From Streptomyces sp. FH025 (GTDB taxonomy: Bacteria > Actinomycetota > Actinomycetes > Streptomycetales > Streptomycetaceae): a stretch of DNA of 40,327 bases. Location: contig NZ_JAFLNG010000002.1 in NCBI RefSeq assembly GCF_017427025.1, positions 1-40,327 on the forward strand, given 5' to 3'. The notes beneath the pieces are model-generated. The model saw nothing but the letters and a program-made list of their open reading frames with translations. It ran no database searches and had not been told where the DNA came from. Shown piece by piece: positions 31,314-39,416 of the stretch; position 1 is the stretch's first letter; each line of letters starts with the position of its first letter. The position numbers and the translations under genes were made by a program.

Positions 31314-31838
31314 TCACCGGGCGGTCAGTGCGTCGGCGGCGTGGCGCATGTCGGCGAGGGCGGACGCCAGCCGGGCGGAGCCGACGGTGGTGGCGAGCGC
31401 GGTGGCCCGGGCGGCGTGGTGGTCGGCTTCGGTGCGCTCCCCCTGCCGGTAGAGCACGGTGGCCAGGCGCGTGGTGGCCATCGCCCGTACCCGGGCCTGG
31501 GCGGTGTCGGCCTCCGCGGCCCGGCGCAGGTTGGCGACGACCTGGGGGTTGTCGCGGCCGGCGGCGACGGACAGCAGGTAGAGCGCGAAGCCGGTGTCGC
31601 TGCCGACCTTGGCGGCAGTGATCGTGGCCGTCCAAGCCGGTCCCGAGGCGAGATCGGTGACGCGCTCGTAGGTGCGCTCGGCGGCCAGCAGGTGCCGGGT
31701 CGCCTGCCGCTCGTCACCGCTCAGGGCGTGGGCCTGAGCGGTGACGGTGGCGAGCATCGCCCGCGCCGCTGCGGGCAGACGCCCGTCCGCCTGCCCGGCC
31801 AGTTGCAGGGCCGCATCGGGGCGGCGCAGGGGTGGGCA
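31314..31838 (-). pseudogene. 3' fragment of a TPR-type transcriptional regulator
   Basis: The frame reads from about 31838 (RPDAALQLAGQADGRLPAAAR) to TGA at 31314. It is the tetratricopeptide C-terminal region common in Streptomyces XRE/TPR regulators (ALSGDERQATRHLLAAERTYERV). About 170 residues remain, and the helix-turn-helix N terminus is absent. The upstream break lies just before the terminator hairpin of the sigma factor gene, so a rearrangement joined the two. A start at 31757 could give a 147-residue product, but function is doubtful. Confidence 0.7.
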
Positions 31839-31851
31839 GGCGTCGTGAACC

Positions 31852-31890
31852 CCGCAGGCCCGGGCCGCGTGTCGCGGTCCGGGCCTGCGG
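31852..31890 (-). terminator. Terminator after sigma factor gene
   Basis: A 12-bp stem (31852-31863 with 31879-31890) uses the same CCGCAGGCCCGG arm found in the DoxX terminator at 33906, so matching hairpins bracket the sigma/CMD/DoxX module. Confidence 0.8.
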
Positions 31891-31914
31891 TTGTCGCCGA
31901 AGGGGCCTCACGCT

Positions 31915-32850
31915 CTACCGCTGCCGGGTCCTGCGCAGCCCGAGGTCGGACACCTCGCCCAGGTGGCCGAGCTTGTCGGGGTTGGCCACCGCGTGGATCT
32001 CGCGGACCGTGCCGTCGGCGGCGAAGTCGAGCGCGACCACGTTGAGCACCCGCCCCTCGCCGTCGTACGCGACCACGCCGGGGCGGCCGTTGACCCGGGC
32101 CGGCACCAGGCTGGCGCCGAGGACGGCGATCCGGCGCAGACCGCTGACGAGCAGTTGGGCGACCTGGCGCGGGTTGTCGACCGAGCGGCCGATGGCCTGT
32201 GCCTTGCCGCCGCCGTCGCCGTGCAGGACGACGTCGGGGGCGAGCATGCCGAGCAGTTCTTCGAGGTCTCCGCCCGCGGCGACCTCGAAGAAGCGGCGGG
32301 CGAGCTCGTCGCCCTCCGCGCGCCGAGTCGGCGGCAACGGGGCGTCCGCGCCGAGCGCGAGGCGCTTCCTGGCCCGGGTGAGGATCTGACGGCAGTTCGC
32401 CTCGGACTTGCCGGTCAGCTCCGCGACCTCCGGGTAGCCGTATCCCAAGGCCTCGCGCAGGACGAACACCGCGCGCTCGACGGGGGAGAGCGCCTCGAGC
32501 ATCACCAGGAAGGCCATCGACAGCGCGTCGGTCAGCTCGGCGTGCTCGGCCGGGCCGTCGGGGCGGTCGGCGAAGGCGACGACCGGTTCGGGCAGCCACT
32601 GGCCGACGTAGGTCTCGCGCCGCACCCGCGCCGAGTCGAGGTGGTTGATGCCGAGCCGGGTGACCGAGGTGGTCAGGTACGCCTTCAGGTTGGTGATCGC
32701 GGTGCCGGAGCGCCGGGCGCGGGTGAGGTTGAGGAAGGTGTCCTGGACGAGGTCCTCGGCGTCGCCCACCGAACCCGTCATGCCGTAGGCGATGGAGAAC
32801 AGCAGCGGCCGGTACCCGACCGCGTCCGCCGCACCCGCCGATCCCGCCAT
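31915..32850 (-). CDS. sigJ: ECF41-group RNA polymerase sigma factor
   Basis: ECF41 sigma factors have sigma-2 and sigma-4 domains plus a C-terminal SnoaL-like extension that controls activity. The 311-residue protein has sigma-2 (GDAEDLVQDTFLNLTRARRS), sigma-4 (GYGYPEVAELTGKSEANCRQILTRARKRL), the linker signature WLPEP (QWLPEPVV) and the extension motif NPDKL near the C terminus. The ATG at 32850 follows GAGGAGG with ideal spacing. It is divergent from a carboxymuconolactone decarboxylase gene, the classic ECF41 partner, and a matching promoter is visible. No anti-sigma gene is present, as usual for this group. The symbol sigJ is applied by similarity only. Confidence 0.93.
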   Translation of the reverse strand: MAGSAGAADAVGYRPLLFSIAYGMTGSVGDAEDLVQDTFLNLTRARRSGTAITNLKAYLTTSVTRLGINHLDSARVRRETYVGQWLPEPVVAFADRPDGPAEHAELTDALSMAFLVMLEALSPVERAVFVLREALGYGYPEVAELTGKSEANCRQILTRARKRLALGADAPLPPTRRAEGDELARRFFEVAAGGDLEELLGMLAPDVVLHGDGGGKAQAIGRSVDNPRQVAQLLVSGLRRIAVLGASLVPARVNGRPGVVAYDGEGRVLNVVALDFAADGTVREIHAVANPDKLGHLGEVSDLGLRRTRQR

Positions 32851-32910
32851 GGAACCCCTCCTCTTCCGCGCCCACCCCGCCAGGGGGTGTCGCGCGTCAC
32901 ATCCCGTGCC

Positions 32911-32937
32911 TGTCACAACCTGACCGGGCGCCCTGTC
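32911..32937 (+). promoter_or_regulatory. ECF41-type promoter for the CMD-DoxX operon
   Basis: TGTCACA, 16 bases, then TGTC match the ECF41 consensus TGTCACA-N16-CGTC with one base off, 55 bases before the CMD start. The adjacent sigma factor probably uses it. Confidence 0.7.
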
Positions 32938-32991
32938 CTAGAGGGCGCCAGTGAACAAGCCAGTAGTGGACAACGTACCGAGGAGCACGCC

Positions 32992-33471
32992 GTGGAAGCC
33001 CGCCTGAACCCCTTCGCCAGCCCCGTCATGGGCAAGGTCTTCAAGCACCTGATCGCCGCCAACCAGGTCCTGCTGGAGTCCACGCTGCCGGTCGCCACCC
33101 AGGAGCTGGTCAAGCTGCGGGCCAGCCAGATCAACGGCTGCGGCCACTGCGTCGACATGCACTTCAAGGACGCCGTGCACGCCGGCGAGGAGGCGACCCG
33201 GCTGAACCTGGTGGCGGTGTGGCGCGAGGCCACCGTGTTCACCGAGGCCGAGCGGGCCGCCCTTGAGCTGGCTGAGGAGGGCACCCGGCTCGCCGACGCG
33301 GCCGGCCCGGTCGGCGACGAGGTGTGGGAGAGGGCCGCCGAACACTACGACGCCGAGCAACTCGCCGCCCTGGTGAGCCTGATCGCGGTGATCAACGCCT
33401 TCAACCGGGGCAACGTGATGACCCGCCAGCCCGCCGGCGGCTACCGGGCCGGACAGCGTCACACCCTCTGA
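32992..33471 (+). CDS. Carboxymuconolactone decarboxylase/AhpD-like protein
   Basis: The 159-residue protein has the AhpD-like alkylhydroperoxidase core: VKLRASQINGCGHCVDMHFKDA with a CxxC-containing NGCGHC and a downstream His, then LVSLIAVINAFNR. The CxxC and His support peroxide reduction rather than true muconolactone decarboxylation. The GTG follows GAGGAG. It is the usual target gene of ECF41 sigma factors and is followed after 30 bases by a DoxX gene in the same operon. Confidence 0.92.
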   Translation: MEARLNPFASPVMGKVFKHLIAANQVLLESTLPVATQELVKLRASQINGCGHCVDMHFKDAVHAGEEATRLNLVAVWREATVFTEAERAALELAEEGTRLADAAGPVGDEVWERAAEHYDAEQLAALVSLIAVINAFNRGNVMTRQPAGGYRAGQRHTL

Positions 33472-33501
33472 TCCGCCCGACCGTCCGACAAGGAGAACGC
33501 C

Positions 33502-33888
33502 GTGAACCTCGCGCTGTGGATCGTCACCGCACTGCTGGCCGCCGCCTACCTGCTCGGCGGCGCCTTCAAGATGGTCACTCCGAAGGAGAGGATCGCTGCC
33601 GCAGGACGCAGCGGGCGCTGGGTCGAGGACTTCAGCGCCGGCGGGGTGAAGGCGATCGGCGCCGTCGAGGTGCTGGCCGCGGTGGGGCTGGTCCTGCCCG
33701 CCGTACTCGACGTGGCGCCGGTGTTCGTGCCGCTGGCCGCACTCGGGCTGGTGCTGCTGATGGCCGGGGCTGCGGCGGTGCGCCTCCGGCGGCAGGAGTA
33801 CCGGCTCGTCGCGGTGGACGTGCTCTACATCGTGCTGGCCGCGTTCGTGGCGTGGGGGCGCTTGGGGCCGTGGTCGTTCCTCCACTGA
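33502..33888 (+). CDS. DoxX-like membrane protein
   Basis: The 128-residue product has four hydrophobic segments (LALWIVTALLAAAYLLGGA, AIGAVEVLAAVGLVLPA, FVPLAALGLVLLMAGAA, VAVDVLYIVLAAFVAWG), typical of DoxX-like proteins. Such proteins often sit next to oxidative-stress enzymes and may take part in thiol or quinone redox balance. The GTG follows AAGGAG. It is co-transcribed with the AhpD-like gene, presumably from the ECF41 promoter, and ends in a strong hairpin. Confidence 0.9.
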   Translation: MNLALWIVTALLAAAYLLGGAFKMVTPKERIAAAGRSGRWVEDFSAGGVKAIGAVEVLAAVGLVLPAVLDVAPVFVPLAALGLVLLMAGAAAVRLRRQEYRLVAVDVLYIVLAAFVAWGRLGPWSFLH

Positions 33889-33905
33889 CCGCCAACCGGG
33901 ACGAC

Positions 33906-33946
33906 CGCAGGCCCGGACCGCGCGTGTGGCGGTCCGGGCCTGCGGG
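33906..33946 (+). terminator. Terminator after DoxX gene
   Basis: A perfect 17-bp stem (33906-33922 with 33930-33946) shares its arm with the sigma gene terminator at 31852. Confidence 0.85.
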
Positions 33947-33967
33947 TCTCCCCCGTCGAAGTTGGTC

Positions 33968-34687
33968 TTATGAGCCGGCGGTGGCGGCTTCCAGGGTGGT
34001 GGCCATGATGGGGCTGGTGAAGGTGTTGGTGGCGTCTCCCGAAGACGGGTGGTAGGCGCCCCACTTGAGGTAGTTGCGGTCGCCGTCCCAGGTGGTGCCC
34101 TTGAAGGTGCCCGAGCCCGTGGTGAAGGTCTGCTTGACGCCGTCGAACCAGAAGTCGATGGTGCCGTCGGTGCGGCCCAGGCGGATCTTCAGGGCGTAGG
34201 AGTGCCACTCGTTGTTCTTGACCGGCGCGGTCCACAGGGGGTGGGCGACGTGCTGGGTGTCCCACTCCTGGAGGCGGATGCGGCCGGTGGTCGCGTCGAT
34301 CTCGATGGGGTGGTTGGCGGTGTCGGTGCTCGGGGAGCACTTGAGCTGGAAGACGTAGCGGCTGTTGGTGTCCTTGATGTCCACCTTGGACGACCAGCCC
34401 AGGTAGAAGGTGTCGCCCTCCTTCAGGTCGGGGCTGAGCGTCTCGCAGCGCTCCTCGCCGCCCGCCTGGAAGGCCCGCCACACGTTGCCCTTGGCGGCGT
34501 CCTTGGTGACGCCGAAGTTGCCGGCCGCGCACTGGACGGCGGCGAAGGAGGACGGGCCCTTGGCGGTGCTCGGGGTCCACAGGACCGTGCCCGCTGTAGC
34601 GGCGGAGGAACTGCCGCAGGAGATCGCGAGGGTGGCGAGGGCCATGGCCGCGACGGTGGCCTTGCGGTGGTGGGGCAGAGGGGACAT
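33968..34687 (-). CDS. Secreted polysaccharide lyase (heparin lyase I-like)
   Basis: The 239-residue protein has a signal peptide (ATVAAMALATLAISCGSSSAATAG) and a jelly-roll, concanavalin-A-like domain. Conserved parts include FRAFQAGGEERCE-like start residues, DTFYLGWSSKVD, YVFQLKCSP, WHSYALKIRLGRTDGTIDFWFDGVKQ and YLKWGAYHP, typical of the polysaccharide lyase superfamily around heparin lyase I and related alginate or glucuronan lyases. The ATG at 34687 follows GGGAG. It is on the same strand as the collagenase gene upstream, but a hairpin at 34767 separates them. The substrate may be a uronic-acid polymer; the exact one is not determined. Confidence 0.78.
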   Translation of the reverse strand: MSPLPHHRKATVAAMALATLAISCGSSSAATAGTVLWTPSTAKGPSSFAAVQCAAGNFGVTKDAAKGNVWRAFQAGGEERCETLSPDLKEGDTFYLGWSSKVDIKDTNSRYVFQLKCSPSTDTANHPIEIDATTGRIRLQEWDTQHVAHPLWTAPVKNNEWHSYALKIRLGRTDGTIDFWFDGVKQTFTTGSGTFKGTTWDGDRNYLKWGAYHPSSGDATNTFTSPIMATTLEAATAGS

Positions 34688-34766
34688 GCCGCTCCCGGGG
34701 GAAGTGAATGGTCGGATCGCTGCGTGTGATTCGACCATCTGACGGCCCGTCGGACCAGGCGGAACG

Positions 34767-34802
34767 ACCGGCGGAAGTAGCCGAAGGGCCACTTCCGCCG
34801 GT
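34767..34802 (-). terminator. Terminator after collagenase gene
   Basis: A perfect 12-bp stem (34767-34778 with 34791-34802) starts just after the collagenase stop codon. Confidence 0.75.
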
Positions 34803-34806
34803 TCGG

Positions 34807-37338
34807 TCAGTACTGGGTGGTGACGGTGACGCCGCTGAACGCGGTCTTGCCGTAGAGGCTGATGTAGCGGTAGCCGGCCGTCGAGTTGGTGACGGTGATG
34901 CTCTGGTTGCCGTTGTTGGTGGACGAGGCGGTGTAGGCGGTGTCGGAGGCCCAGGTGCCGGAGTTGTAGTAGAGGTAGGCCGTGCCGGTGCCGCCGGTCG
35001 TGGTGACGTTGAGGGTCACGGTGCCGGCGGGCATGTAGATGTACAGCATGTCCAGGCTGCCGGCGTCGGCGGAGCGGCCGGTGCGGAAGCAGTTGCGGTC
35101 CATGGCCCGCGCGTCCGCCCCGGTGCAGGCGGTGGGGGCGGCCGGGGGAGTGGCGGTGACGGGCTTGCTGGTGGTGGCGGTCTTCCCGTTGCTGTCGGTG
35201 ACGGTCAGCGTGACGGTGTAGGTGCCGGGCGCGGCGTACGTCTTCCACGGGGAGGCCTCCGTGGAGGTGGTGCCGTCGCCGAAGTTCCAGGCCCGGGAGG
35301 TGATGGTGCCCTTGCCGCCGGTCTCCGTGGAGCGGTCGGTCAGTTGGGCGGTCAGGCCGGTGACGGTGGCGTCGAAGGCGGCGGTCGGCGTGCCCGGGGA
35401 CAGGCAGAGGTCGGTGGCGCAGGCGTCGAGCCAGGAGTTGAAGCCGGCGTCGTAGAGGGTGCCGATGGCGTTGTAGTAGCCGTAGCCCTGGGCGTAGTTG
35501 CCGGTGCGGAAGTAGTAGAGCATGCCCTGGATGACGCTCGGGTACCGCTCGACCATGTGGCGCACGGCCAGGTAGCCCCACGGGTAGGTGCGGGTGAGGT
35601 CACTGTTGAGGTAGGTGCTCTGGAACAGGGTGCTGAGCGTGTAGGTGTGCTTGGGGGCCTGGGCCACCGCCATGGTGTCGGTGACGCCTCGGTAGGTGTA
35701 GGAGACGTACTCGGCGACGCCTTCGAGCCACCACAGGTCGGGGACGCTGACCTGCTGCCAGAAGTCGCCCTTGAAGTCGTAGCGGGCGTCCAGGACGTGG
35801 GCGTACTCGTGGTTGAGGTTCCAGATCCGGGCGGTGAAGCCGTTGTCGGTCGGGTGCCGGTACATGATCGAGACGACCTGGTTGGCCGGCTTGCTCGGGT
35901 CGCCGGTCAGGGTGATGCCGCCGTTGTTGGTGTTGGCGCCGAAGATCGCCCCGGCGTAGGTGCGGTAGTCCGCCTGGCTGGCGAAGACCACGATCTGCAC
36001 GGACGACTCGTACTGGCCCGGGACGGGGCCGTTGTCCCTCACGAGGTTGTGGAAGAACGCGTCCTCGCCCTTGAGGTTGGCGCAGACGGCGGCGAGGTCG
36101 GCCGCGGTCAGGTCCTGCGCCAGGATGGTGCGGCCGGCGTCGCAGGTGTAGCTGATCGGCAGCGCGGCCTTCGTCAGCCGGTTGGTCAGGTCGCAGACGC
36201 CGTAGTAGGAGCACTGGTCCGGGTCGAAGAAGTTGGCCCTGGCGGCGGTACCGACCCACAGCGGGGCGGTCGGGCCGGTCATCGACGAGGTGTCGAGAAG
36301 GGCCTTGACCAGCGGCCGAACCTTGGCCTGGAAGGCCGGGTACTTGAGGAAGCGGGCCACTTCGAAGCCGGCGTTGGCGTCCAGATACGCGTTGTCGGTG
36401 CCCAGCAGGTCACGGTGGTTCCGGGCGAAGGCGTTGAGCGTGTCGATGATGCTCGGGTCCGCGGTGACGGCGGTGACGAAGTCCGGGACGTCATGGCCGC
36501 GGTCCAGCGCGTTGAAGACGCTGTTGACGAGGTTGGCCAGGTTCTTGGAGGCGTTGTACGAGTCGTTGTAGCCGTTCACTACCTGCTTGTAGGTGCCGAG
36601 GTAGCGGCCCTGCAGACTCGTGTTGTCGGTGAGGATGACGACTTCGGAGGCGACCTGGCCGTTGGCGTCGGTCGCATCGGCGAAGTGCGGGCCGGCTATG
36701 AACGTGTCGATGCCGCGTGCCACCGCGCCGGTGAGCGAGCTGTCGAAGCCGGGGATGTGCTTGGGGTCGTTGGACTGCACGTAGTAGCCGGCGCGCAGGA
36801 AGAGGACGAGCTGCTGGACGCTCGTGGAGTTGTCCCCGGGGTAGGTGGCGGCGGCGCCCTGGAAGGCGTCGGCCACCGTCGCCATCTGGCTCTGGCGGAA
36901 CACCGCCGAGGCCTCCGAGCCGGATGTGTAGAACAGCGTGCTGACGCACTGGGGCGTCGAGGCCTTGACGAAGGACACGAGGGCGGCGCCGGAGCGGCCG
37001 CTGAAGTCGGCCGGGGAGCACGACGCGGTGGCCGCGGGGGCCGCCGCGAAGGCGTGCGGAGCGGCCTTGGACGGGGCCGGCTCGGGCGAGGCCGGCGCAC
37101 TGAGCGGCGGAAGCTGGGCGGGCGTGAGCCGGTGACCCTGCGGCACGCCGGGGCTGGCGGGGTCCGTGGTGGCGGCGCCGGTCAGCGGCAGGCGATCGGC
37201 GGAGGCCGGCCGGACGGAGGGGACGGGTGTGGGCGTGGGAGCGGCGGCCAGGCTCGGCGTGGCCGCCAGGCCGAGGAGGGTGGTGGTGGCCGCGGCGATC
37301 GAGGCCAGGAATATGGGCACGCGTGAGAGCGGACGCAA
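34807..37338 (-). CDS. Secreted M9-type microbial collagenase
   Basis: The 843-residue preprotein has a TTG start at 37338 with AAGGA six bases upstream; the TTG at 37344 would overlap the ribosome site. A signal peptide (VPIFLASIAAATTTLLGLAATPSLA) is followed by a Pro/Ala-rich propeptide to about residue 100. The M9 N-terminal helical domain spans about 110-370 and the peptidase domain about 370-650. HEYAH (H510, E511, H514) and E539 in WWLEGVAEY are the zinc ligands and general base. A PKD-like domain (AWNFGDGTTSTEASPWKTYAAPGTYTVTLTV) and a C-terminal prepeptidase or collagen-binding domain (GSLDMLYIYMPAGTVTLNV to SGVTVTTQY) complete the usual collagenase layout. It should cleave native collagen outside the cell. 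Confidence 0.92.
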   Translation of the reverse strand: MRPLSRVPIFLASIAAATTTLLGLAATPSLAAAPTPTPVPSVRPASADRLPLTGAATTDPASPGVPQGHRLTPAQLPPLSAPASPEPAPSKAAPHAFAAAPAATASCSPADFSGRSGAALVSFVKASTPQCVSTLFYTSGSEASAVFRQSQMATVADAFQGAAATYPGDNSTSVQQLVLFLRAGYYVQSNDPKHIPGFDSSLTGAVARGIDTFIAGPHFADATDANGQVASEVVILTDNTSLQGRYLGTYKQVVNGYNDSYNASKNLANLVNSVFNALDRGHDVPDFVTAVTADPSIIDTLNAFARNHRDLLGTDNAYLDANAGFEVARFLKYPAFQAKVRPLVKALLDTSSMTGPTAPLWVGTAARANFFDPDQCSYYGVCDLTNRLTKAALPISYTCDAGRTILAQDLTAADLAAVCANLKGEDAFFHNLVRDNGPVPGQYESSVQIVVFASQADYRTYAGAIFGANTNNGGITLTGDPSKPANQVVSIMYRHPTDNGFTARIWNLNHEYAHVLDARYDFKGDFWQQVSVPDLWWLEGVAEYVSYTYRGVTDTMAVAQAPKHTYTLSTLFQSTYLNSDLTRTYPWGYLAVRHMVERYPSVIQGMLYYFRTGNYAQGYGYYNAIGTLYDAGFNSWLDACATDLCLSPGTPTAAFDATVTGLTAQLTDRSTETGGKGTITSRAWNFGDGTTSTEASPWKTYAAPGTYTVTLTVTDSNGKTATTSKPVTATPPAAPTACTGADARAMDRNCFRTGRSADAGSLDMLYIYMPAGTVTLNVTTTGGTGTAYLYYNSGTWASDTAYTASSTNNGNQSITVTNSTAGYRYISLYGKTAFSGVTVTTQY

Positions 37339-37541
37339 CGTCAATCCTTAGTGGGGGAGGTCAGACGAGAGCGCACCTCAGGCGGGGGAGGGGGAGGCGG
37401 CTGGAGCGCGCGCCGCATGCTCTCACGGCGTCCGGCGAGGTTAATAGGGTGTGACATGTCATTGACGGATCTTCGGACCCGGCATGGCCGGAACCCGACG
37501 GTGGCCGACGCGATCCGGGCACCTTCCGGGCGCCGAAACGG

Positions 37542-37577
37542 CGACGACCTGGCCGCTCTGCGGTGGCCAGGTCGTCG
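37542..37577 (-). terminator. Terminator after permease gene
   Basis: A perfect 13-bp stem (37542-37554 with 37565-37577) lies just beyond the permease stop at 37599. The rest of 37345-37598 holds no supported gene. Confidence 0.75.
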
Positions 37578-37598
37578 GGACGGTGCGGGATCCGCCGG

Positions 37599-39023
37599 CT
37601 ACGGGGTGCGCGGCTGCCCGGTGTTCCCGGTGTTCTCGGCGTTCTCCTCGAAGGGCTCGTCGTAGGAGGAGGTGCCCTCGTCCAGCAGCGGCTCCTGCGT
37701 CTTGAGGTGCGCCGGGGCCAGCGCCCGCAGGGTGTGGTAGCCGGTGATGACGACCAGGGTGCCCAGCGCGATGCCGCTGAGGCTGAAGGTGTCGGTGAAC
37801 TTCATCGTCACGTTGCCGATGCCGATGATGATGCCCGCCGCGGCCGGCACCAGGTTCAGCGGGTTGCGCAGGTCCACCCGGGCCTTGGTCCAGATCTGCG
37901 CGCCGAGCAGGCCGATCATGCCGTACAGGATGACGGTGATGCCGCCGAGCACCCCGCCGGGGATCGCGGCCACGATGGCGCCGAACTTGGGGCAGATGCC
38001 GAACAGCAGCGCGAAGCAGGCCGCGGCCCAGTAGGCGGCGGTGGAGTAGACCCGGGTGGCGGCCATGACGCCGATGTTCTCCGAGTACGTGGTGTTCGGC
38101 GGGCCGCCGAGCGCGGTGGAGAGCATCGAGCCGACGCCGTCGGCGGAGATCGCGGTGCCGAGCTTGTCGTCCAGGTGCTGGCCGGTCATCTCGCCCACGG
38201 CCTTGACGTGCCCGGCGTTCTCGGCGACCAGCGCGATCACCACGGGCAGCGCGACCAGGATCGCCGACCACTGGAAGGAGGGGCCGTGGAAGGCGGGCAG
38301 GCCGATCCAGTCCGCCTTGCCGACGCCCGACAGGTCCAGGCGCCAGTGGTCGGTCATGTGGCCGCCGGCGTCCACCGAGTGGATCTTCCCGAAGACCCGG
38401 TCGAACAGGAAGGAGATCCCGTACCCGAAGAGCAGGCCGAGGAAGATCGCCACCCGGGACCAGAAACCGCGCAGGCACACCACCGCGAGCCCGGTGAACA
38501 GCATCACCAGGATCGCCGTCCACTGGTCCTGCGGCCAGTACGTCGAGGCGGTGACGGGGGCCAGGTTGAAGCCGATCAGCATGACGACCGCGCCGGTGAC
38601 GATCGGCGGCATCGCCGCGTGGATGATCTTCGCCCCGAACCGCTGGACCGCCAGGCCCACCAGGAACAGCGCCACGCCCACCACGAACACCGCGCCGGTC
38701 ACCGTCGCGCTGGTGCCGCCCTGCGCCCGGATCACCGCGGCCACGCCCACGAAGGACAGCGAGCAGCCGAGGTAGCTGGGCACCCGGCCGCGGGTGGCCA
38801 GCAGGAAGATCATGGTCGCGACGCCGGACATCATGATCGCCAGGTTGGGGTCGAGCCCCATCAGCACGGGCGCCACGAAGCTCGCGCCGAACATGGCCAC
38901 CACGTGCTGGGCGCCGAGCCCTGCCGTGCGGGGCCAGGAGAGCCGTTCGTCGGGGCGGACGACCGCTCCCGGTGCGGGCGTACGCCCGTCACCGTGCAGC
39001 TTCCAGCGCACGCCGAGATCCAT
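37599..39023 (-). CDS. NCS2 uracil/xanthine permease
   Basis: The 474-residue protein is a nucleobase:cation symporter with about 14 hydrophobic segments. Characteristic motifs are AQHVVAMFGASFVAPVLMG in TM1, the TM8 glutamate in AENAGHVKAVG and NTTYSENIGVMAATRV in the TM10 region. The last motif suits uracil or xanthine transport. The C-terminal 30 residues are acidic and cytosolic. The ATG at 39023 has only a weak ribosome site. Its exact nucleobase is not fixed by sequence alone. Confidence 0.9.
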   Translation of the reverse strand: MDLGVRWKLHGDGRTPAPGAVVRPDERLSWPRTAGLGAQHVVAMFGASFVAPVLMGLDPNLAIMMSGVATMIFLLATRGRVPSYLGCSLSFVGVAAVIRAQGGTSATVTGAVFVVGVALFLVGLAVQRFGAKIIHAAMPPIVTGAVVMLIGFNLAPVTASTYWPQDQWTAILVMLFTGLAVVCLRGFWSRVAIFLGLLFGYGISFLFDRVFGKIHSVDAGGHMTDHWRLDLSGVGKADWIGLPAFHGPSFQWSAILVALPVVIALVAENAGHVKAVGEMTGQHLDDKLGTAISADGVGSMLSTALGGPPNTTYSENIGVMAATRVYSTAAYWAAACFALLFGICPKFGAIVAAIPGGVLGGITVILYGMIGLLGAQIWTKARVDLRNPLNLVPAAAGIIIGIGNVTMKFTDTFSLSGIALGTLVVITGYHTLRALAPAHLKTQEPLLDEGTSSYDEPFEENAENTGNTGQPRTP

Positions 39024-39162
39024 GGTGGGGTTTCGCTTTCTTCGAACTTTCGGGGAACTGTGCGCACCATTCTGGTGGTCCCCGGGCCCCGCGCGCGCCA
39101 CCGGCCCCGCTGCTGACCTGCGTACTCGCACGGGAGCGGGGCCGGACGGGCGCGGTAGGAGG

Positions 39163-39300
39163 TCAGTGCCGCGCCTCGGCGGCGGCCTTCAGGTCGGTGA
39201 GCCACGCCTGGAGGCCCTGGCGCAGGATCGCGGTCGCGGCCGGGCGACGCTCCGCGCCGCCGGGACTCGGGAGGCGATTCGCCCCCGCGAGCGGGAGGTG
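39163..39300 (-). pseudogene. Remnant of a gene end
   Basis: A frame ending AILRQGLQAWLTDLKAAAEARH then TGA has gene-like codon bias, but it is open only for about 45 codons and has no start or ribosome site. It may be the tail of a lost gene. The region is too short for a family call. Confidence 0.35.
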
Positions 39301-39307
39301 CCCCCCA

Positions 39308-39327
39308 CCCGGGCGTCAACGCCCGGG
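39308..39327. repeat. Perfect hairpin CCCGGGCGT-CA-ACGCCCGGG
   Basis: A 9-bp stem with a two-base loop lies at the break point of the remnant. It may be a terminator or an end hairpin of a lost IS605-like element, which is speculative. Confidence 0.45.
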
Positions 39328-39355
39328 GTTCCTCGCTGGATCACGCTGAACATCG

Positions 39356-39401
39356 CGCCTTCGCCCCGGCCCGCGCGAACATGCGGGCCGGGGCGAAGGC
39401 G
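39356..39401 (-). terminator. Strong terminator after PIG-L gene
   Basis: A perfect 19-bp stem (39356-39374 with 39383-39401) lies just beyond the PIG-L hydrolase stop at 39417. Confidence 0.85.
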
Positions 39402-39416
39402 TGTCCGGGGGCGGGG

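Noticed and set aside
31314..31757. Complete 147-residue regulator
   Set aside because: Homology to the TPR region continues upstream of the ATG and the DNA-binding domain is missing, so it is a fragment.
39308..39327. Second IS605-type element end
   Set aside because: A single hairpin with no tnpB or tnpA remnant and no clear right end nearby; left as a hairpin only.
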